Shown here: positions 25,011 through 37,805 of the stretch, in pieces
Layout: each line of letters opens with the position of its first letter
How positions within the stretch are numbered: position 1 is the first letter of the stretch
NCBI RefSeq assembly: GCF_965363235.1
Contig: NC_134849.1
Span: forward strand, 51,530,122 to 51,594,121
Direction: 5' to 3'
DNA: 64,000 bases
From: Mytilus galloprovincialis
Lineage: Eukaryota > Mollusca > Bivalvia > Mytilida > Mytilidae
Made by a program: the position numbers and the translations under genes
Notes under the pieces: model-generated
What the model was told of the DNA's origin: nothing
The model's input: the letters and a program-made list of their open reading frames with translations, nothing else
Databases searched by the model: none

Positions 25011-25594
25011 GTACTCGAGTACTCGGCCTTCTGAGCGAGTACCCGAGTACTCGAGTACTCGTTGCCATCCCTAGTTAATATCTACAAGAAAAATAATGTT
25101 CTTACCACGAGTCATATTTTTAACAGAGGTTGTTTATTTAATAAAAATTTATCAGTCTAAAATTAAGACATAGTGGAGAATATTTACCCCCTTTTTTCTT
25201 CTTCTTTAAATTAGAAAAGAAACATATATGTAATAAACCATACTTATGTGGTACATTCAATATTAGTAAGAGCAATTTATATATTCCTCAGCTGAGTAGC
25301 TTGTTAAACTGGTTCAAAATTTAATGTACAGTGAGATTTTCGAATTTAAATGAATATATACCAAATGCCTAAATTGTTAACGGCTACCATACGAAAACCA
25401 ATAAAATTTGATTAATCATACTAGGATAATTAATAAACAAGTCATGAAATATATGTTTCATTGTTTTCAATCCCACATAATTAAAAACATAGGGTCAAGT
25501 TTTAACTGAATTATCTTGCATGATCATAAAAGGCTGAAATACCTTATTGCGTAAATTAATGAGCTGAAATTTCAATTAAATGCTTAAAGAAAAT

Positions 25595-25745
25595 TCAATT
25601 TAGTTTTCAAGATAACTACCATATTTGAAATGTTTGAACGGGATCACTTGTATATTATGCAATTGACTTAGGTCCATTCGTGGAGTTTAGACAGTTTTCG
25701 TATGTCAGGAAATAGTGAAAAAAGATGTATTGACATTACAAGACT
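25595..25745. repeat. Segmental similarity to 9290-9480
   Basis: Collinear with the segment at 9.3-9.5 kb and located just 3' of lysozyme gene 1. With the 7370/15283 pair it shows that copy 2 of the duplicated unit was split by the hAT-like element and LINE at 16.9-25.1 kb. Confidence 0.6.
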
Positions 25746-25817
25746 CACATGATATAAAAGAGAACATATACAAACAAGTTGGCATGAGTAAGGAAATTGT
25801 TCTCTCGGTACAAGTTA

Positions 25818-25823
25818 TTTATT
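25818..25823 (-). terminator. Polyadenylation signal of lysozyme gene 1
   Basis: AATAAA on the minus strand, about 30 bases past the stop codon, within AAATAAATAAC. Confidence 0.5.
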
Positions 25824-25853
25824 TGTGTGTTTAAAGGAAGACCCTTCTACATA

Positions 25854-28800
25854 CTACCAATGATAATGGTTAATTAGCCATTGAGCACGTGCAATTACGT
25901 CGTTGCTGTAGTCATTATGTGTTGATCCCACATCCAATCCGCCCCAACTCTGTACATTGCCTAAACCAAAGTTGTATGCAGCTACTCCACCTAAAAAGGA
26001 AAATACAAATGTAAAAGTGTTACATAATTATAACAATCTTCAGGTTACTGCGAAAAAACGTCCCCATACAATTTTTTTTCTTTCTAAAAAGATGTTGTCT
26101 GATTGTTTATACCAGACATTCCAAAACTGAAGCACTTATAATGTCATTTTGTATTCACATTGGTAGGAAGTACATTATTTGAAAATTAACTAGTGTTGTG
26201 TGTTATTTAAAAAGTGAGAAGTGTGTTTTACTTTTCTATATTGGCTAGAGGTATAGGGGAGGGTTGAGATCTCATAAACATGTTTAACCCCGCCGCATTT
26301 TTGCGCCTGTCCCAAATCAGGAGCCTCTGGCCTTTGTTAGTCTTGTATTATTTTAATTTTAGTTTCTTGTGTACAATTTGGAAATTAGTATGGCGTTCAT
26401 TATCACTGAACTAGTATATTATTTTTAGGGGCCAGCTGAAGCACGCCTCCGGGTGCGGGAATTTCTATCTACATTGAAGACCTGTTGGTGACCTTCTGCT
26501 GTTGTTTTTTTCTATGGTCGGGTTGTTGTCTCTTTGGCACATTCCCCATTTCCATTCTCAATTTTATTATATGGAAAACAGAGGGGCGAAAGATACCAGA
26601 AGAAGCGTACATTGTGAGTCAACAAGTATTTCATTTTATTTCCCTATAACTCCTTTAATTTGGTGACATTGTTTTATAAACTGTTAAAGAATTATAACAT
26701 GTATGGCAGTTTATGTCCATCTAAATTTGTAAATATTATTTAAATATTCTTTGCAGGTCTTCATGATAGCATAACATGATTCGTTATGCTGATATATTAG
26801 ACCTACACCATTTGTTAATAATTGTATAAAGCTACCGATACAATGTAACAGAAAGGGAACTATCTATTTTATATGATGACAAACCTTGTAACGCTTGCGC
26901 ATCCGACCACGAATGATGCTTGCGTTTAACACCTTGTATATTTGGAACTAGGACATGCGCTGTCATAGCGTTTATGTGGGCACAGCTGTCCCAGTGGTAA
27001 GATGTACATGTTTTATGAATACTATGTAGTGGGTTAGCATTGATGTCACACTGGAATGAAAAGTAGTCAATCAAATAATGCATACAGTTTTAAAAATGAA
27101 TTATGTTAGCATTGATTACTGTTACCCTTAGATCCTAGACAAAACAGAAAAACGACAAATGAACCAAACCAGTAAATAGCAAGGAACCTACAAGCCTAGT
27201 TTGGTTACCATTGTTTTGATAGGTTTCTATTTCCACTGAAGTTCCTTAGTTAGACTCGTAGATTTTGCAACAATAAGACAACGAAAATATAATTCTAACA
27301 TACTCTTATTATTTTGTTTCTTGATTTTTGATATATATTCAAAACGCTCCGAATTAATTTTTCAACGACAACATAGCATTTTAAATAAGTAAAAACTCAT
27401 CACATTTTCATAAAAAAAATTATATCTTTGTTTATAGATATATTCATTACCTATTCATGAAATTCAGAATACGCGGTGAGTATTACAAAAGGTACAAACA
27501 TTGTATACATTCTTATGCAATCCGTTTTGTGACGTGCTGGTCATTACCTGACTGCTTACATACCCGTTTTCATTACAAAAGAGCCACATTTATCCTGCAA
27601 TTCTACTTGTTAATTGCATATTCATACATGTATTATTATAAGCACTTTTAAATGATGACACTAATTGACCTTTCATACGTTTGCAGCCTTCCCTTTCTAA
27701 AAAAGAATCAGATACATAATACTTGTTCCAAAACCTCAAGTAAATTTCTGACTATAGTATAATTCATTACCCTAGTATTAATTTAAAAAAAAAATAATGA
27801 CTGAGTATTGCAAAGCTGATTTGTTACTCATCAGCAGCAAATAGCGGTGTATTTTTGAGAAGAGTAATACATAAATGGAAGTAAGCAAATCCATTGATTT
27901 CATATTCTGTCTACCTGCATGATACCGTATGCGTTATGATGATCACCCCAGCCGCTTGTACTATATAAAAGCTTTCCGGCGCGAGATTCCCGACTAGCAA
28001 GACCAGCAATAACTGCAGGATGTATACCTATAAAATAATCATTCGACATTATGGAAGTTATCAAAATTTAAAAAGAAAACATGAATATCATATTCGTTTC
28101 AAAATCTCAATCCGGACTTTATAAAAAAAACCTATAAAGAGTTTTTATCGCAGCATAAAAAACGAGCAATATTTGCAAGTAATACACTTTAGTACATCGT
28201 TTCCCAAATAAGAACTTCAATAGTGAGTTTGAATTTAAAAATAAAATAATTGTTTGACAATACGAAAGTTATAAAAATGTCAACGTGAACATGAGTATTA
28301 CATCCGTTTCCAAATGACTTTCCGGAATAATAAAATCGGACTCAAAGAATTATTCATCAGAGCATAAAACATTTAAGCTTAAAGCATAAAACTATAAAAG
28401 GAAATAGGAGCAGTAAAACTTGTCTTCCTTCAAGCTAAAAATATATATGTTGTTGCACATATGCTCAAGAATTACAAACCAACCAAGCCAGAACTTAGAT
28501 TTCCGAAATAAGAACTCTAAGAGTGAGTTTGAATTGCATTGAAACAAGATATCTTTTGTTTTGATCATACTTCTTGAAGAATGAAAATACAGCTAGTTCA
28601 ACATACAATGTTGAGTTTAGAAAAACAACAACGAAAAACGACATAAAAAGATAATCGCAGATTGTTTTAATCCAAGCTGATACTTATATATAATATTTTA
28701 CATTTGAAAATTTCTGTACCAAGTCAGGAATATGACAGTTGTTGTCCATTCGTTTGATGTGTTTTATCATTTGATTTTGCTATTTGATGAAGAACTTTCC

Positions 28801-31792
28801 GTTTTGAATTTTCCTCGGAGTTCAGTATTTTTGTAATTTAACTTTTTATCTTTTTATAATTTCTTAGAATCAAAATTGTTCTGCGAGCGTATGTAGTATT
28901 ACTACATAGAAACAGAAAAAAATGAAACAATCGGGAGGGTATACTAAAATAAATATCAATATAAATACTTACAGTTCGCAGCTCCTGCTTGTACATAACA
29001 AGACTTTCGTTTATTGATCTCAGCAATATCCTGATCAATAGCCTGGTGCGAACCTGCCATACCTATTAAACACACAAAACATATTTTACATAATCAAATT
29101 ATGCGTAGTTTTCTCCAAAAAAAAAAGAAAAAAAATACTGAATCGGAGACTTTGTATTTTATCAAAAGTGATTCACAAATTAAACAAGAATTTGAACTTG
29201 TTTTATGTTCAAGTAATCTAATTGTCATGGGTTGCTTTCAATTTGTTAATCTTTCCATAAAATCTAAAAAAAAAATGTTCCTTATTTTCAGTGGTCAAAA
29301 TTTGCAAACAAAGGTAATAAAGTCTCTAGATTTCGAAAAAAGACACATTGATTAACGCCCTATTGGATTTGCTTAAAACGAACGAGATAATTGAAATTGG
29401 TGATCGATTAACACATTTATTTTATTTCATATTATTCGAAAATTATTTTGTTATAGGATTGATAAGATATTTTTTTTAGTATTGTCTTGTCCCTATCCAA
29501 TTGGCTTCTACAAAATCTCTGATTTATTCATATCGACACTCCGAAATATTGGTAACGTTGTCTCTGCTTCGCAACAGGGATTGTTTTATTATATCATTGA
29601 TATCTTCCTTACCTCCATATGCAATGCCCATTCCTGTTGGATGAAGCTGTGTCACATCACCATGACAATTATAGTCTGCATATAAAATTTGGAAATATAA
29701 TATTCTTATATATTTTCGTCATGTTAAAAAAATAAAATCAAATATTAACAAGATTTAAATTGTGATTAAAGCTTTCAACATATCGCATAATATCACAAAC
29801 ATTATCATATCTTATACAAAAGCATTACGGGTCTTCTATGTTCAATCAACCATTTTCTACATTTTGCATGAAAATGCATGTACCAATAGGACAGTTGTTG
29901 TCCATTCGTTTGAATTGTTTTATCATTTGAAGATAATACTTGTAAGTATTGGAGCATACAAACATTTTGTTTTGAAGACTATGCTCCTTTTTTATAGCTT
30001 TTATTACGATCTTTCCAGTTTGAAATAAGGTAACATTCAAATTATATTTTCATTTATGTTTAACATTATAAAAATAAGAAGATTGCCATTAGGAACACTT
30101 CCCAAGAGATAAAATGACACCGAAATGAAAAAATACAAGTCATTATACGGCCTTCAGCAAAGTACAAAGTTCATACCGCTCAGTCAGCTATAAAAGGTCC
30201 CAAAATGACAAACGTAGAACTAACGACCTAATTCATGTATCAAACAGTGAAAGGAAAACAAACATGTTAAACAGCAACAAAAGATTTCATAAGTCGAAAA
30301 TAAACTGACAAAGTCATGTCTCAGAAAAGAAAGTGTTCAACAGACAAACAACAGTACACATTACACCACGCATACAACTTAAGACTGACCAACACGAACC
30401 CAATCAAATACTGGAGTGATATCAGATGATCCGGACGGGTAAATAGAACCTGCTTCATATGTGATACTCGTCGTGTTGCTCATGTAAATATTAACCCAGT
30501 AAAAGTATAATTCGGTAGGTCACATTCTGAATAAGAGGACAAAAAATGTTAAGTGTTTTGTGCCTCTGTTGTAATACTCGTGTTTTGCAGTTCGCCTTAT
30601 TCGAATATAATGCATGCTAGGTTATATTTTCCAAAGTGTACACCAAAGCGTGGTGATCGGTTAAAATCATCATACCCAATGGAAATTCAACAAATTGTGT
30701 CCCTTTTTTCATTTTAAGGTACAAACAATGAACTTATCTATAGGCCTTTACAATCTGAAACGGCCAAGTGTACACGCTTTGACTGTATTATTTTCAAATT
30801 TCAAGAATTGTTTTCCCCTCGTTTCCTATATTTTAACTTTACACTTGCAACATTGTTAAAACAAACAAACAGCATAATTTATTTATTTATATTACCGTAA
30901 AAGATTAACATATTGAACAAAAAGGATTACAGCAATCACAAACTAGTGTTTTACAGTAAATCGGACCACTCCAACCACTCAAACCACCAAAACCCAAATA
31001 TGTAGGCAACATCAAAACGAGCTCGCTGCTATATAATGAATGCTATAATACATTATGGAATAATCTAAAATAAGACATCTTTGATTTTATAACGTTACAT
31101 CTTGTATCATAAACCCATCAAGACCAATCATACACTTGTCAGAATAATTCAATACTAACAGACATACAAACGTAGCATAGTGACCAATGCAATTGCGCTT
31201 AAAACATGAATCTTTAATTTTACTGTGTTTCATTTGTGTGTTTTTCTATTTTTCAAATATCACGCACTATCACAGGTAGACAGCAAATTAAGCTTGATGT
31301 TATCTGAATATAATTTCGTTTCAAAATCAAATGTTAAGATAACCTAGACTTCCGAAGACCTTTAACACTGCCGTAACATACGAAATACCACGATAAAACC
31401 ATAATAGTTGATATCGAATAATTGTACATGTTGATTATTGTTCATAAAAAATCTACGATCTAGAAAATATAAAATGGTTTTCTGCATTCGTAGAATATAC
31501 ACATCTACTCCAAAATTACACACGAGGAATACTGGTATTTGTAGTTAAATGGTATGATATACCGAAAAAAACATTTGATGATTGTCTTATTTAGGGAATG
31601 CTTCATTTTTCTAAAATTTCATTAATAAATGCTTATATAAATTTCCATAAATGTATTATAAAATACATGCTTATATAAATTTCCATAAATGTATTATAAA
31701 ATACATTTAAAAGGAATATTTCAAAAACTTATTTACTTACTCGCTGCATCAGTTGCAAAAATTACAGCAGATAAAAGGAAAAACGTTTTCAT
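25854..31792 (-). CDS. Goose-type lysozyme (gene 1), intact, 6 exons
   Basis: Exons on the minus strand: 31792-31741, 29675-29613, 29062-28973, 28027-27915, 27050-26885 and 25990-25854; all introns are GT-AG with phases 1,1,1,0,1. The product is 206 residues, a secreted GH23 muramidase that cuts the beta-1,4 bond between N-acetylmuramic acid and N-acetylglucosamine of bacterial peptidoglycan. Residues 1-17 are the signal peptide ([17 protein letters not shown]). Expected acidic residues are present: Glu82 in ASRESRAG, Asp97 in [10 protein letters not shown] and Asp108 in IMQCD, with the 97-108 spacing equal to Asp86-Asp97 of goose lysozyme. Six cysteines (21, 60, 69, 107, 121, 129) could form three disulfides. 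The C-terminal segment [15 protein letters not shown] to DYSND is typical of the family. Introns hold repeats of families A, B, C and E. Likely expressed in haemocytes or digestive gland (inference from the family). Confidence 0.93.
26213..26577 (+). repeat. Family A repeat in last intron of lysozyme gene 1
   Basis: Contains TTGGCTAGAGGTATAGGGGA, TTAACCCCGCCGCATTTTTG, CCTCCGGGTGCGGG and GTTGTCTCTTTGGCACATTC. It is the closest of the other copies to 7729-8085, in the opposite orientation. Confidence 0.8.
28715..28850 (+). repeat. Family E repeat in intron 3 of lysozyme gene 1
   Basis: TGACAGTTGTTGTCCATTCG, TTTATCATTTGATTTTGC and TTTCCTCGGAGTTCAGT. Similar copies are at 29878-30022 and, inverted and diverged, at 55230-55378. 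I recognise this as a common mussel repeat. Confidence 0.65.
29878..30022 (+). repeat. Family E repeat in intron 1 of lysozyme gene 1
   Basis: GGACAGTTGTTGTCCATTCG and TGTTTTATCATTTGA match the copy at 28715; the downstream half is diverged. Confidence 0.55.
30068..30530 (+). repeat. Family B then family C (inverted), adjacent, in intron 1 of lysozyme gene 1
   Basis: 30068-30225 carries the family B order (AATAAGAAGATTGCC, AAATGACACCGAAATG, GTCAGCTATAAAAGG). 30230-30530 continues with family C read inverted (AGACAAACAACAGTACACA, ACACGAACCCAATCAAAT, ACTCGTCGTGTTGCTCATGT). The B-C junction without a gap suggests that both are parts of one longer mobile unit. Confidence 0.65.
31629..31704. repeat. 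Tandem duplication, 38 bp x 2
   Basis: Two adjacent, essentially identical units starting ATGCTTATATAAATTTCC and ending TATTATAAAATAC, located 40 bases inside intron 1 of lysozyme gene 1. Confidence 0.85.
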
Positions 31793-32439
31793 TGCTTCAC
31801 AGTATTCGACGTACAACCGAGTTGTGACTTAATTGTCTGTTTAGTCTTGAATGATAAGATAAATTGTCACATTAAATGCATTGTCATGGCTATATAAAGG
31901 TGTCAGATCAAAGGTTTGATCGGGAAGGTTCAAATAGTACTTATAATATATATCATGTATCACTAAAAATAAATAATTATCTAAGTCACATTGGAATTGT
32001 TGGTCCCCAATGCTTTTCAACTTTATACTTAATGGCTTTTTAAATTTGTTGATATAAGAGTTACTGGTGATTCTTATGTAGACAAAACGTGAGTCTGGCA
32101 TATCAACATGATCAAACAATAGCCTTGTATATACTCATTTTGTCTTACATAATTCTTGCTTCCGTAAGTATTGTTGACAAGAAAAAGTGTATTAAAAAAA
32201 ACCCCACACTTTGAATAAAAGGAATCATTGGGTATACATGATGTTGATCAAATAAAGAAATAAGGGCAAAATCCAAAACAAAGAAAAACACCTTCTCACC
32301 AAGAAAAACTCACAACAACAAACAAACAAAAAGAAGAAAAGAAAAGAAAAAACATTAAGTGAAAACACTAAGAAGAAATTTGTTTTGTACTTACTTTTAT
32401 ATCAAATGTGGAATGTGAAGTGAATCAGTTGCATTAACA
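31793..32439. other. Promoter side of lysozyme gene 1, with a family D fragment
   Basis: Holds the upstream region of gene 1. A diverged family D repeat lies at about 31985-32112 (GGAATTGTTGGTCCCCAATG, CTTATGTAGACAAAACGTGA). No further gene is seen; 32285-32360 is a purine-rich AAAGAAAAG tract. Confidence 0.5.
31891..31897 (-). promoter_or_regulatory. Candidate TATA box of lysozyme gene 1
   Basis: CCTTTATATA on the minus strand about 100 bases upstream of the start codon. The 5' leader GTACGTCGAA...GAAGCAATG is shared with copy 2, so the two promoters have a common origin. Weak evidence on its own. Confidence 0.3.
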
Positions 32440-32910
32440 CAGATTTGTCCGTTTTAAACATATATTTATTGAAACTTTGTGTTTTGTTTCAGAATACTTT
32501 TAATAACTTGAACACACAAATCTAATACCTTTGTTTAAAGGATTATATTGCAACTGGAAAAGGTTTTGTTGTCTTTATTCCCTGTATACAGCGAGAAAGT
32601 AATATTTTGTCAAGCTATTATTACTTTTTTCGTCTCAGACATGGATAGAAAATACGTAGTTAAAATTGTTTATTTACATTTTATTACCTATAATTCCTGT
32701 TGCACTTGTTAACTGCAGTGTAGGAACACATCTTAAATCGTGACGAGAAACTCACGTAGTCCTGTAAACTCGAACCATTGTATTTTCTATATTTGTCTTG
32801 CTGTAGGTCAGTACATATGTAATTAGCCTTATCATTATCAAATTTTGATACGTGAATGGTCTCATTTTCGGATAACATACGACATCGTCATGTGTGAGGT
32901 TTGAATTTGT
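32440..32910. repeat. Segmental duplication partner of 11010-11450
   Basis: Intergenic DNA between lysozyme gene 1 and copy 2, collinear with 11.0-11.45 kb (see there). It is the 3' flank of copy 2. Confidence 0.8.
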
Positions 32911-34309
32911 GTAGAGAGTAGTTGATGTTTAAGGTATAATTGTACACTAAGGTACGTGGAAACAACCAAAGATTTGCATGAATTCCAAAATTTGGAGCAA
33001 GTACAACCTTTCGAGAATATATGTCAGAGCTCCGACCAAAGGCAGTCCATTAGAACCAGAAACAATTCCGGGTATGTTAAAAGAATGGAAGAGAGGACAT
33101 TGAAACATGCAGCACTGTATGTCTTGCAATAGGCTACCATTTAACGAACCATAATAACTTCAAAATGACACCCATTTATATGGCAACACGTATAATACAA
33201 GTTCATCGATCAGAGAATTTATTCAAACATTAAACTGAACAAGTAATTTGGTGTTGTATGACATGCAGGAATATTCTGTAGATACTACCACTGATAATGA
33301 CTAATAAACCATTGTGCACGTGTAATGACGTTATTGTTGTAGTCATTATGTGTTGTTCCTACGTCCAAACTGGCCCAAGTTTGTACATTGCCTAATCCAA
33401 AGTTTTATGCAGCCACTCCGCCTTATTAGAAAATATAATCCGAATCAGCCAAAATTTTCATAAGCAAATGAAAAATAACATTTTCTCGACAATTAAAATT
33501 CAAAAAATTCAAAAACCGAAAATGTAAATATTTGTTTTATCATTGATAAGGATAAACTTATTCTTTCATTATTTTCATATCTCTGTTTCGGAACGACTTC
33601 ACACCAGAAGATATATATCACACTAAATGAATGGGACAGGGTAGTCAACTACTGTTAATTCGTAATATTTGAGTGCATTCGTTATCGAGGTTTTTCTCAA
33701 TAATACAGAATCGAGATAAATAATTGATCATTCAGGTAATAAGTCATCGAGATAAGTGTATACCAATTTTATCATATTTTTGATAAAGAAACCTTTTCTC
33801 TCCCATTTTTCTTAGCAACAATAAACATCATTCAAAACATCAAAACAATGAAGACATACCTTGTAATGTCTTCTCACTCGACCACGTTTGATGTTTATGT
33901 AACACATCTTTTATGTTACGTACTAGAACATACTTTGTCATAGCATTTATGTGATCACAACTATTCCATGGGTAAGATGTACATGTTTTGTTGATAAAAT
34001 GCACTGTGTCGCACTGATATAAAAAGTCGTCAACTTTATTTAAATGTGTATGAAATTATCAAAATGAAATATGCTATACACTATCTGTATTATTAAGAAT
34101 TAAACCTCGGCGAATATTTCAAAGTTCAAGGCACTTAGTAATTAACTAGCTTTCAGACATCAATATATCAAGATAAGTAAGATCTTTGTAGGATTTTTTT
34201 AAAAGGTCTAGGAAGTATTTTTTTTATTTGTTTATAAGAGACCACCAATGCAAACATCTACAATGAGCAATAACTGTTCATTTTTTGTTTTATGATAATA
34301 TGTTCTTGA

Positions 34310-35955
34310 CATTAAAGGATTTCTCACTTAAATAACTTGGTAATTATCACAAATGTAAATGCTATTATATTTTAAAATTGTAATCAACTATATAGCATTC
34401 ATGCTTACTTTCATTATAATGATTACTCCTAAACTTTACATCAAACATGCTGCTCTGTTATTATAATATGGTCCTTTTAGGATAAAATAATATGAATTGT
34501 TTTTATTAAAGCACACACTCTCTGATATGCCTCTAATATAATACATTCGCTCCACACCCATACCAAATTTTAAATATATTTATTGACTAAGAAAGTATGT
34601 TAAAATCCATAGAAATGTGTTTATGTATATCTTATTTTGATGATATAGAAGGAAACTTATCACAGTATGACATATTCTTTCTACCTGCATGATACCATAG
34701 GCGTTGTGGTTGTCACCCCATCCGTGTGTACTATACAAAAGTTTTCCAGCACGAGATTCACGGCTAGCGACAGCAGCAATAACGGCTGGATGTATACCTG
34801 TCAATATATTTTTAAACACTATTTGTATAACATGTATAATAGTTATCAAATCAGTGAAATATTTTCTAAGACTTGTACTTTACCGAATGTAAAATATGAA
34901 ATAGTTACAAGACAGATAATATCGGCAGAAACAAAATGACATTGAAAATAAGGTACGAGCTACAACACTAAAAACTTTGTAACCTGCATATGCAGCCCTA
35001 AATTACATTTAAATGACAAAGTATAAGGCCCATCATTCATGACATTTGTGAAAGTTTTGAAAAAACTTAAAATTCCGTCAAATTTGCATTTTTAGTTATG
35101 AATTAACACCTTCTTTTTTATAAAAAAAAGTGTGCTTGGCGCCGAAAGCCTGTCCATCATATTTTAGTGTGGGACGAACTGGCAAGAGAACAGGGGTAAA
35201 CAATAACCCTATAAGTTCACGTGGGCATGCACATGCTAATTATGATAACAGCTACCCTTGAATCAGGAATATAAGCATAACTTCACATATCAACTTTTTA
35301 AACGAGTTTAATCGAGGTGGTTGGCATACAGTTAAATAGCATATTAAAGTATATACTAGTATTCATAAACCCTTTGCATTATAATTCCATTAAAACATTA
35401 CGAAAGGCAGTCCCCTGTGAAAAGTTACTAAACTATAAATCCCGTTTGCCTGCAAGTGCCGTTAACATAACCATCTATTTTGTATTCAAAAGTAAGAACA
35501 CATAGGTAAATGACTTTTGGCACTATTTTTCCGATTTGTACATGTCCTTATCCTGCATAAAATGGATGAAATTGGGTGTTTAAAGTCTTCAAAAGGGTGA
35601 CAGAGGTTTTTGGGTTTTATACGCGAATCACATTTATTTAACGATTTTTTTATTTCCATTTACATATTTCTGATACAAAGATTCCATTTGTAAACGTACA
35701 ATGCACTCAAACTTTTGTTGGACGGTTATTACTACTCCATTGTTGAAAACCTCACAATATGCGGCGGCTATAAAACAATGACATGGGGTTCGTTTCACAA
35801 AAATGTGCAACAAAATTTACTCGTAAGTCATGAACAATTCAGTGAGCATCGGATCATTTTGTTTTTGTGAAATGCAGGCCTGTGATCGATTCTTCTGGGA
35901 CGTTGAATCAATTATGTATACAAATTAGTTCAATAAAAGGCAGCTTTGACAGTAT
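34310..35955. repeat. Segmental duplication partner of 12230-13795
   Basis: Covers exon 4 of lysozyme copy 2 and its neighbouring introns; collinear with the block that holds the decayed exon at 12.7 kb. It lacks the 875-bp inverted-repeat element found at the end of the partner. Confidence 0.85.
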
Positions 35956-36885
35956 AGGTAAACATTGAAATTGGGCGGTTAATATTTGTAAGTAAATATG
36001 CTTGTTTGCAGACTTATATTCATTAAGGGGACAACAGGGACTGTAAAACCTGAACTTGGTAACATAAGAATTATGGGTCGAACCCTATCGGTTCCAATTG
36101 ACTTACTTATGTCTAAATTTTCTAAAACATTTAACAATGTTTAAAATGCTTTTATTTGTAACAATTTATAATACAATGTCAGAATGTTAATAAAAAAAAT
36201 AAAAAAAAATAATATAAAGCATTTACAATACCAGGAAATGATGATATAAAACCATCAATTTAGGTATACTTACAGTTACTAGCTCCTGTTTGTAAATAAC
36301 AAGATTGATGTATATTGATTTCAGCTATATCCTGGTGAATATGCTGACGAGAGGCTGCAATGCCTTTAAAACACAGAACCATGCATCTCAGAAAAACATC
36401 TAGCAACTTCAACCAGTGAAATCATCATGCGTATCAAAGATGTGATCCGTATTTATTTAATCATATTGCGAATCCTTATTTTATATGTTTGTTTATACTC
36501 AAAGTACTTAAAACTGAAACGAATTGCATTTGTCAAAACAATAATGTATTATCAATGTTTTCCAGATATGTTATGACGCACCCAGTCTGGACTTCCAATA
36601 TTAGCCTGAAATAACGTCACATACGCATACATGATTTGGGTATTAGTTAATAGATCAAGACAGTGCATTTTTCGTGACTGTGTATTATCCATTGGAACAT
36701 ATTACAACATGGATTACCGTTTAGTGTCTATGGACGATAACCCAATGATAAAGATGGAAAAGGTCATGTTGTAATTGGTATTTAAAAAGGGTTGAAAAAA
36801 GGAAATTAAATTAAATATCGATATGTGTCTGATTGCACATTTGAATATACAAAGCAAATAATTGGTGAGAATAGAAGGTATTGAT

Positions 36886-37740
36886 TAATACAATTCAATT
36901 CAATTCAATATTTTATTGGAAAGAGCACAATAGAGGCGTGATCCAAATACAGACAGTTATAATATTAAAACAACATATAAATGAAATAAAGATGCATGTA
37001 ACAACAAGGCATAAGCCAATTCTATGGATACCATTACAATGTGAACTGATATTGATACCATAAACTTATACATCAGTATTATTCTAAATTTTTATAACTT
37101 TACTTAAAACACACAATCACCTATATAAGATATATGTGTATATGCACGAACTACTTTAAAAGATTATATATCTGATGAAACGGTATGGTGGTCTCTCAAA
37201 TCAAGAGCTTCTTCAATATACATACAAATAGATTTTAATTCTTTTTTAGACATAGGATTTAACATTTTGGTAAAATTTTCAACCAAGTTATTTGAATTAA
37301 TATCATTAATTTTATATTTAGATCTAATTTTGTTATATTGTTGACATTCAGTCAAGAAATGTATCTCATTTTCAATTTTTCCTGTGCAAAATTTACAAAA
37401 TCTCTCATTAGAGGGTATTTTTGGTTTGCATACCTACCAGTTTCTATTGCTAATGAGTGTGCACTTATTCTTAATTTAGTGAGTTTTTTCTAAGGTATTT
37501 AGGAATATTAAAGTTAAAATATTCTTGTTGTTTAAATTTAGTATAAATTTTACTAAAAAATAAAAGTTTACCACAGTTTCCATCTTTTATCTTAGATAGT
37601 TCAAAATAATTTTATTTTTGTAGAAATCTTCTAGTTTCTGTTTGAAATTACTATTACAATGCTTGTTTAAGGGTATTCCAATATATTTCATTTATTCAGA
37701 TAGTTTATTAGACCATGATTTTTCTCTAAAACAATGTTTA
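36886..37740 (-). mobile_element. 5'-truncated LINE tail in intron 2 of lysozyme copy 2
   Basis: Minus-strand reading fragments give LRISAHSLAIETGRY, then PKIPSNERFCKFCTGKIENE, then IHFLTECQQYNKIRSKY, a C-terminal zinc-finger-like end typical of bivalve LINE ORF2 proteins. The 3' end carries AATAAAATATTG followed by AATTG repeats near 36890, as in LINEs that end in short tandem repeats. Frames are broken and the reverse transcriptase core is absent, so this is a dead 5'-truncated copy. It differs from the LINE at 18-23 kb, which has RNase H and another C-terminus. Confidence 0.72.
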
Positions 37741-37805
37741 TTAGACCATTAATTTTTAAACAATACAATGTTTATTAGACCATGAATTTTCTCTAATACA
37801 ATGAA
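37700..37805. repeat. Short tandem repeat, about 3 units
   Basis: GTTTATTAGACCAT recurs three times (37701, 37737, 37770) with intervening TTTCTCTAAAACAAT-like sequence; units vary in length (about 33-36 bp). It abuts the 5' end of the LINE tail. Confidence 0.6.

Larger units (their letters stand above)
16890..25073. mobile_element. hAT-like element split by a LINE
   Basis: TAGGGATGTCAA at 16890 and the inverted TTGCCATCCCTA ending at 25073 form terminal inverted repeats. The 8-bp flanks are GGTAATAT (16882-16889) and GTTAATAT (25074-25081), seven of eight identical, as expected for hAT. The right subterminal part repeats GAGTACTCG several times; the left has diverged forms (ACTCGGATACTTACGAGTAC). 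No transposase frame is seen. The 8.2-kb span is large because a LINE (18.0-23.4 kb) and a family C copy (17255-17460) lie inside; the original element was probably 1-3 kb. Confidence 0.72.
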
